Source: Acanthococcus lagerstroemiae (lineage: Eukaryota; Arthropoda; Insecta; Hemiptera; Eriococcidae). From it: 64,000 bases of DNA. Under the pieces are notes generated by a model that saw nothing but the letters and a program-made list of their open reading frames with translations, was not told where the DNA came from and ran no database searches. The DNA is taken from contig CM063108.1 in assembly GCA_031841125.1 (NCBI GenBank), positions 7,795,683-7,859,682 of the forward strand, given 5' to 3'. Shown here piece by piece: positions 57,510 to 64,000 of the stretch; position 1 is the first letter of the stretch; the number at the start of each line of letters is the position of its first letter. A program made the position numbers and the translations under genes.

Positions 57510-59149
57510 TAACTGTTCACTTACCCTTGATTTGATGTTACGAGCTCTTCGTCTTGTACTACCCGTTATATAATTAATTATCTAGTCAATCTGCTAAGTT
57601 ATTATTATTCTCTTTAGTGAACGGAACACCTTTTCAAAATGCTGTTGAATCGGTAGATACGTGAAGCAGTATTCACTAAAAATACTATGTTTAGTCCCTA
57701 AATTTCTGAATCACCTTCCCTCTCTCAGTTTGGTTTAGAATTGCTATTGCGTTTTCGCAATATATAAGGTTAAAATTGAAAAAATTGTAATATTTCAGAC
57801 AAAAACTAGTAAAATAATGCAGAAAACACCCTATTTTTGTATAAAGGTCAATGAGAAAGTTGTATAGCGAATCTCTCCGCTCGAATTTATATTTTTGTAT
57901 GAGCCATCTAATCGTCCTGTCTAGTTACTTTCTATGTAGCATGATGTGAGGGTCTAACAAACGTGTTTTGTTTCCTGCATACCTGTACATCCGGTGATTT
58001 TTTCAAACCACGTTCTTCTTCTTCTTCACGTAACTCACTCTCTCCTTTCCTCCCTGATCAGGCAGGCAGGACATTCGTTTAGTTTAGTGTCAGTTCAGTT
58101 TAGTTTAGCACAGTTATAGTCTATGCTTGGCACTCACAAAGATCTGCTTTCGCTATCTGTAAATTCAGACGCTTTTTTACTCGCTCTCATTTTTTTGATT
58201 TCAAATGCCCTCGCCGCGGTCCGGACAAAACACTTCTCTTTTGCACGACTCCTGAAAACCCCGCAAAGTCAAGCACGTTTGCTATCTTAATTTCAAAACT
58301 TCAATCCCCTGACTTTGTCTCAAATTCAGGAGTGTGGTAGGACTTCAAGTCCGATAGGAGTGTCAAGTCTTCTTAGTCCCATGTAGGGTAAGGATCTGTA
58401 AGACTGTGTGGTTCTTAAGAGTGCGCCGAAACTGAAAGGCTTACCTTGCGCGAATCTGATTTCATGGAAAAATTGCCCTGTGAAACCCATCATCAATGAG
58501 GGAAAATTTGTGATTCATCCCGCTTTGTTTCTCGTTATATTAAGGTTCAAGATTTTTGAACAATGAAATTCGAATATTTCTGCGATACATGAGGATTATT
58601 TAACAGCAGTTTTTCGCATAATGGCGTTAAATATTTTACATCATATGAAAGGTACATTTCTTCTACTTTCGAATAATTGAATGATTCCAGTATTATGTTC
58701 ACAGAAAGATGCGATAAAATTTGCGGAGAATCTGAGAAGGCAAGGTTCCGCACTTCATTTGATGTCACGTGATGGCTTTCATCATCTCTTCATCATTCAA
58801 GGGCGTACCTTTATAAGGTGGGAGGTCTACAATTTTTTCTTTGTTCTGCCTGACCCTTCACACCCTTCCCCCATGATTTGCCTCACATGACTCCTGAAAA
58901 AAGACCTATTTTTTGCTAAGGTATCCAGACCCCCTCAGCCCTCCATATCAACGCCCTTGTTGTAACTGAAAGGTACAGGGAAAGAAGCAGGTCAGTCACT
59001 TTATTGGCAAAATTGAGTTATTAATACCGTAGAAACAGGAGCAATGCGTAGAAAAGTAGCTGAGCTGTGGTAGGAAGGTAGGATGTCTGAAAGGATGCTA
59101 CAGTCCTAGAAAACGGGTTTCAAAATTCACGTACAGGTAAAGAACCACG

Positions 59150-60076
59150 TAGGGGAAACCGGGGCTAGTTGTCCGCGGTGTAAGTTGTCTCAACCTTTAT
59201 AACTCCCGTGTAAAAGGTGCTTTTTCAAATTTAATGACGTCAGAGAACTCCTTAATGTACCAACGCTCTAACCATACTTATTAAACCTTGCGACTATGGA
59301 ACCGACCTCATTTATTGTGGTTTGATTTTTGATACAAATTTAGCTAGAAGTCACGTTTTACAAACAAGAATTTCACTGTTAGTACCAGCAAAAATCAAAT
59401 ACTCTGTGGTAATAGAATTTCTTCAGCTATCTTTGGGTGTATTAGAACCTAATAAAATTACATTTACCCCCCCCCCCCAACAAAAAATTGTACTTTCTGA
59501 ACCCCCTCAATCCGGAGCAAGTTATCCCGTTACAAAAATTATCAATTAATGCGAATTTTGTTCCATGTTTTTAGAAAATGGTACAAAAACACGTTCTTAA
59601 AACATTTCAGCACATTCTTAGCACGTTTTTAGCGCAAGACTTACCCCATCATGTATGACAACTTACCCGGGTATGGGGCTAGTTCTCACAAAAAAGGTAG
59701 CCGCGCTTAAGAATATTTGGGGCCAACCGTATGGAAAATTTTTCTTTTTTTCCATACGCCATATTTTAGCCAAGAGTTGTAGCTACAAGTTAAACCCAAT
59801 TTGAAGTTTTTTGGTCCAATCGTTTCTGCACATTTTTAGCACGAGACAATTTACCCCATCATGTGTGACAACTTACCCGGGTATGGGGCAAGCTGTCACA
59901 AAAAAGGAGCCAAGTTTCAAAATGTTTGAGGCCAACCGTATAAAAGATCTTTGTGTTTTTTTTTCACGCCATTTTGTAGCCAAGGGTTGTAGCTAATTTA
60001 AAGTTTTTCGGTCCAATAGTTTTTTTTTTATTTTGATGTTTCTAAAAATTGTGACAACTAACCCCGATTTCCCCTA
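59150..60076. mobile_element. TA-flanked inverted-repeat element, GGGGAAACCGGGGCTAG family
   Basis: The element 59152-60074 has ends ggggaaaccggggctagttg and the reverse complement of ggggaaatcggggttagttg, each next to TA. Two direct repeats about 210 bp apart share ttaccccatcatgt-tgacaa and cttacccgggtatggggc (59642 and 59852), followed by aggccaaccgta. No transposase. Related single ends occur at 14391, 27575 and 40522. Confidence 0.65.
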
Positions 60077-60215
60077 TGTAAACAAATTGTTTTTCAATTT
60101 TCTCGTTTCGCCACAAAAGTGACTTATCTGCTTTTTTCCCTGTACCCGTGAACTATTATGTGAATGAATTAATTGAATTAATTTTATTAATCGAACATCA
60201 ATTACAATTATCATC

Positions 60216-60395
60216 ATGGACGGCGTATGGGCTGAATATCTAACGAAATATTCGCGAGGCCGAGTTCGAAACGTGATAAAGAATGGATTCCCTGTCAAGA
60301 TGAGTGCCAGAGATAGGTGCATGTGGTATGGATCGGTGTCGAAAAAGGCCAGGAACATTTCGTATGCGAAATATGTGAATAAATTCATAAAATAA
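60216..60395 (+). CDS. Short basic open frame, 59 codons, unrecognised
   Basis: An ATG-initiated frame with a mixed codon composition that is less AT-biased than its surroundings. The product starts MDGVWAEYLTKYSRGRVRNV, continues with a Lys/Arg-rich middle (CMWYGSVSKKARN) and ends in YAKYVNKFIK. It has no signal peptide and no similarity to the array family that I can see. No splice partner was found. It could be a small gene, an exon, or a remnant of a mobile-element protein. Confidence 0.25.
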   Translation: MDGVWAEYLTKYSRGRVRNVIKNGFPVKMSARDRCMWYGSVSKKARNISYAKYVNKFIK

Positions 60396-61202
60396 ATCCT
60401 TTTGTGTGGAGTATGGGCATTTTTTAAGGGTGCACAGTCTCACAGACCTATTTTTTAAGAGATCAAAAACGCTGATTCTCATTTTCTATCCACTTAGCAG
60501 AGCTGAAACTCAGGTACGGTACATATAAAGGTTCAAATTGCAACATATCTCAAAACGAAATGTTTTCAATAATTAGGGGAAAAGTTATGGTAACTTTTCC
60601 ACTAGGTGCGCAGTATTACAGATCCTTACCCTATCTCTATCTATATTGATCGGAATGAAACAAATCAGTGATGGGGGTTCCGAAGGGACCATCAGAAGAA
60701 GCCACACCGACAGAAATCGAGAAGTAAAGCAGGGGGGCTGACTCAAGTTAGATAAATTTATACGAATCTATGAAACTGAAACTTATTATTTAACTTCATC
60801 TTGTATACTTGTCTTAGTGAATAATTTTCCAACGCAAATACTTTTGAAGTTGATATACGGTTTTGTTTTTCGTTTCCATTACGATCTACGTGTGAAATCT
60901 ATTTATCTGTGCTGACATCTTTTCAAATAAAAAGTATAGTAAATAACATTGGTTTTCTGTTTTCAAGATTTACAGAAGAGACCAGCTTATGTGCCTGCAC
61001 ATCAGTGCTTGTATTGAATAGCTCTAATATCTATACTATTTGGTGAAAATCGCTGCACAATTGAGCAAAACTTTATCAACTTCATTAACACATTTTAAAA
61101 GTATTTCGATCCTTTTCAAAACATTTTGGTTTTTTTGTTTTACCCACCGAAATTTAGAAGTATTTACTCCACTATCTCCTAACTGTTTCATTATTCGCAA
61201 TA

Positions 61203-63065
61203 ATGACATTAATTTTGCAAATTATGAGCATAATTACGTTATGCAGCCCATCTTTTGCGGTAAAATTAGTTCTTATGCGACCTCCCGGAATGGACAGCTT
61301 TTTCCATGGATTGAGATCAAGTACGTGATTGTTGTTCTAATTTTTGTAGAGTGTCTTTCAACTAAGTACTTTAAGAAGATTGAACACCTTTTCCCTTGGT
61401 TGAAATAGCGTAAAAGAAAGTCAATAAGTTCAATCAGAGTTATTTTTTAACATGGCCGTAGGGCTGCTGTAAAGTATAAACCTCGACTGAAGAAAACAGC
61501 AGGTAAATTTGAGATTCGACCGAATTGTGGCCGCAAATGTGACCGCGGAATTTTCAGTCAATTAGCTAATTTGGTGAAAATTCATGACTGAAAATGGTAA
61601 CCAAAATGTGACAAACAAGATATTTAGTCGATAAAGAAAGCAAAATAAAATTAGCTCTCTGATTGGCTGAAAACCCTCACTATTACATTTTCCATTACAT
61701 TTCGGTGCCTCGAATGCTACCGGTCTTTCCGTCACTCGAGAGATTCGTTTACATGAGCATACATTTTATAGCTGATTACTTGAAAAGCTGGGAGCAAGAA
61801 ATGGTAGAATCAATTTGTTCGAAATTACAGACTACGCTGAAATCAAGTTATCCCTATGTCAGTTATTGTTTGTCTTTGTAGAAAGATCAATTTAACCACT
61901 TCTTGTACTCAGCCCTCTACTTTTTTCGATATTCTTTAGTATTTCTTGGGCCAGATATGTTTGATCTACAGCTAGGGCTGGTAAATCTGTCAGCTGTCTT
62001 TGAGTACGTTATAATTCACCATTCTCACCGCGTTTATACATTATTTAAAAATTGCTTTACAGAAATAGTCCCCGCTGAAGCAACAGAAGACAACCCGTTA
62101 CCTGACGATCCGATACAGATGATGACAGAAGAAGCGCGAATCCACTTGTGTGAAGACTTTTCCAATGCGAAACTTTTCCTAACCGAAGAAGATTATACGT
62201 CTTTATCGAATTTTGAATATCCATTTCCACACACCATGGATGTGGGGCATAAGCCGACTTACAAGTTGTACAAACTATTTGTGGGTGGTCGTCAAGTTCC
62301 AGTGCATTTGCTATCTTGTTCCTCAGAGCCCGGAGTGTACCTATCGTACGGTTTCACCGATCATTATTATTTTGCATTCACTGCGAACAAAAGCAATGGT
62401 AATGAAGAGATTCGATTATTGGGAATTGTTGAGCCGATCCCTGAAGATACTACGCCAGGGTGGAGTTCCAAGAGCGTGAGTTACGATTTTTGGAGAAATA
62501 CAATGAATCTTGGTGAGTTATTATATATTCAACTAAATAATTCGTAGAAAACGATACATTTGTTACTTATCTCTATTTTGTTCTCATTAAAGACGTCGAG
62601 ACATGGATGGAAGTAATTATACATTTTCAGACCATGGACCTGGATCTACAGTTTCGTCTCTGCGGGTTGACGTACGAAGTATGGTCAAATGGCCGCGAGT
62701 CAGAGGGTCCAACTAAATACAAAATCAGTTTGCCCAAAAATCTAATAACAAATCCGTATTTGCCAGTTGACTACGAGAACATAGATTACGTAACCCCTGC
62801 TCTGCACTGTGTTATAATTGATGATTCTAGAGACCAAGTTACGGAATACAGTGTAGTTCCAAATCCTTATGATGAGCATTCTGTGCTTTTGGCTCAGATG
62901 GATGACAATACTGACCAAGACGATGATTCTCGGCTGGAGAAATTGAGGTTAACCGATAGTTTAACGAAGGTGTCGTGTTTGTATGAAAACGATAAACGAT
63001 TTTACGAAGGCGGGTATTTTGATATTTTCCGAAATATCATTCGAAACTTCTGGCCGAACTGGTAA
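61203..63065 (+). CDS. Array gene 10: predicted secreted protein of the tandem family (3 exons)
   Basis: Exons 61203-61320, 62063-62512 and 62593-63065 give 346 codons plus stop. The signal peptide MTLILQIMSIITLCSPSFA is followed by LVLMRPPGMDSFF (two substitutions in the hallmark). Exon 2 is the longest in the array (450 nt): an extended acidic start, DPIQMM, LCEDFSNAKLFLT, LLSCSSEPG, VYLSYGFTDHYYFAFT and IRLLGIVEPIP. Exon 3 has FRLCGLTYE, ALHCVI, VVPNPYDEHSVLLAQM (DEH in place of DDH), LTKVSCLYENDKRF with an extra Cys, and a tail YFDIFRNIIRNFWPNW. Introns are phase 1, 742 and 80 nt. The open frame from 61903 into exon 2 is intronic read-through. It resembles genes 5 and 6 more than its neighbour 9. 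Function unknown. Confidence 0.8.
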
Positions 63066-64000
63066 AGGCGTGAAAGAAATATTTTTTCCAATTTTAATAA
63101 TTTTATTTCTCGGATTAAATGTTTAAAATTTACCCGTCCGAGTAGTGTTTATTGTAATTTATTATTTCTAGATTCCTACTGTGCATTATTTCAACGTCTG
63201 GCATACGCATTTCCTGTAAAGATAATATTTAGGTACCTGTATCGTTAGGTGCGATTGACCAGGAGGAGAGATACAAAATGGACCAAAGTGGGTAATTTGA
63301 CTACGTCACTTGGTAGCCAGTTTAGAAACCCTGATTTTTTGCCTACTGATTAGAATTTTAGTTCAGCTTTGACAAAACTGATCAGCGTTGGCATTTCTCT
63401 AACTTTTGCTCTCCGCTCCTCGAAAATTGCCTTTCCCTTTATCCTTGCGTAGGAAAGCCTACACATTTAACTTAAAACTGTATTAAAAAAACAGTCACGT
63501 TACTTGGTAGCCATTAAAAACCCTGATTTTTTGCCTATTGATTAAAATTCTAGTTCCGCACGGATCAGAGTTGGCATTTTGCGAACTTTTGCTCTCCGCT
63601 CCTTTGAAAATTGCCTATATCGCTTCATCCTTGTGTAGGAAAGCCTACACATTTAACTTAAAACTGTATAGAAAAACCTAGCCACGTAGTAGACTTTACA
63701 ATATACTTGCACAGTATTTGGTAATATTTAGTGAAGTCAAACTATAGATATTATAATGTTTTAATCTATAGAAGCGACGCCTGTTATTCTACTTTGAATT
63801 TATGTATTTGCATAAGAAACCTTGTAACGTGCGTCAATATGTTTTCAAAAAATAAACAATATTAATATGCTTCAAACAGTTTGAGTTCAAAAATGCAGTA
63901 TCACCAGGGCAGTACCAAAGTAATGGGAGTGATTTAATGGCCCAGTAAAAAAAAATACAATGATCAGTAAAAATGGCGCTAAAACTGTAAAAATGTACAA
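63066..64000. other. Downstream flank of gene 10
   Basis: No gene. It contains a 194-bp-period tandem duplication (63303-63672) and AT-rich sequence. If the array continues, its next member begins beyond the window. Confidence 0.45.
63303..63672. repeat. Tandem duplication, period about 194 bp, two units
   Basis: Both units start near cacttggtagcc / tacttggtagcc (about 63305 and 63499). They share ccctgattttttgcct, cttttgctctccgctcct and gtaggaaagcctacacattt followed by aacttaaaactgtat. A few substitutions and small indels separate them. Confidence 0.85.

Larger units (their letters stand above)
57510..61202. other. Spacer between genes 9 and 10
   Basis: It contains a TA-flanked 0.9-kb inverted-repeat element (59152-60074) with two internal direct repeats, a short basic open frame (60216-60395), low-complexity cttctt at 58016-58027, and AT-rich non-coding sequence. 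The region near 60967 (gatttacagaagagacc) resembles the promoter block of the other genes. Confidence 0.5.

Noticed and set aside
61903..62062. Coding extension upstream of gene 10 exon 2
   Set aside because: The open frame crosses a good acceptor (tttacag) at 62062, and exon 1 with the signal peptide is found at 61203, so this is intron 1 read-through.
412..63065. Assignment to aphid bicycle effectors or another named effector family
   Set aside because: Those genes have many tiny exons and paired CYC motifs. Here there are three large exons and different motifs, so no named family was assigned.
1..64000. CRISPR arrays, bacterial operons, rRNA genes
   Set aside because: The window is eukaryotic; no regularly spaced short repeats with unique spacers and no rRNA-like sequence were seen.

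Overview
This window is eukaryotic and most likely from an arthropod, probably an insect. It is AT-rich, with three-exon genes, GT-AG introns and long transposon-filled spacers. It carries a Pao/BEL retrotransposon, R1-like and RTE-like non-LTR remnants, tRNA-derived SINEs, and several small DNA transposons with clean target-site duplications. The species cannot be fixed from the sequence.

The core of the window is a head-to-tail, single-strand array of ten paralogous genes (numbered 1-10 here; spans 412-2388, 3961-7390, 9309-13640, 24867-27022, 29812-32688, 33604-37936, 42469-45544, 49041-51166, 55364-57509, 61203-63065), plus two broken pieces (exon 2 relics at 47405 and 51575). I do not recognise the family. 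Every gene has the same plan. Exon 1 (112-124 nt) encodes a signal peptide followed by a near-invariant LxxLRPPxLDxFF motif. Exon 2 (417-450 nt) encodes a domain with LCxD, LLxC, YISYGFTDHYYF and IRLLAIAEPSP motifs. Exon 3 encodes a domain with FRLCGLAY, ALxC, IPxxxDDHSVYL and LTKVSxLY motifs. Both introns are phase 1 in all ten genes, and all ten spliced frames are open and divisible by three. The predicted products are secreted proteins of about 315-408 residues. Exons 2 and 3 share a landmark order, which suggests an ancient internal duplication. Paralogue similarity follows position: 1-2, 3-4, 5-6 (with 10), and 7-8-9. This fits repeated local duplication.

Layout: genes 1-3 occupy 0.4-13.6 kb, with an SINE in gene 1, two hAT-type MITEs in gene 2 intron 1, and an R1-like remnant and another hAT-type MITE in gene 3. 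A Pao/BEL element on the minus strand (15549-21358) and MITEs fill the gap to gene 4. Genes 4-6 lie at 24.9-37.9 kb. Gene 6 has an RTE-like remnant in intron 1 and a nine-residue tandem repeat in exon 3. A transposon-rich spacer (37.9-42.5 kb) precedes genes 7-9. Downstream of gene 8, a terminal-inverted-repeat element carries a 154-bp stretch identical to part of gene 9 exon 2. Gene 10 closes the array, followed by a 194-bp tandem duplication.

No other convincing host gene was found. The genes probably act as a family of related secreted proteins under similar promoters, but what they bind or do cannot be read from the sequence.
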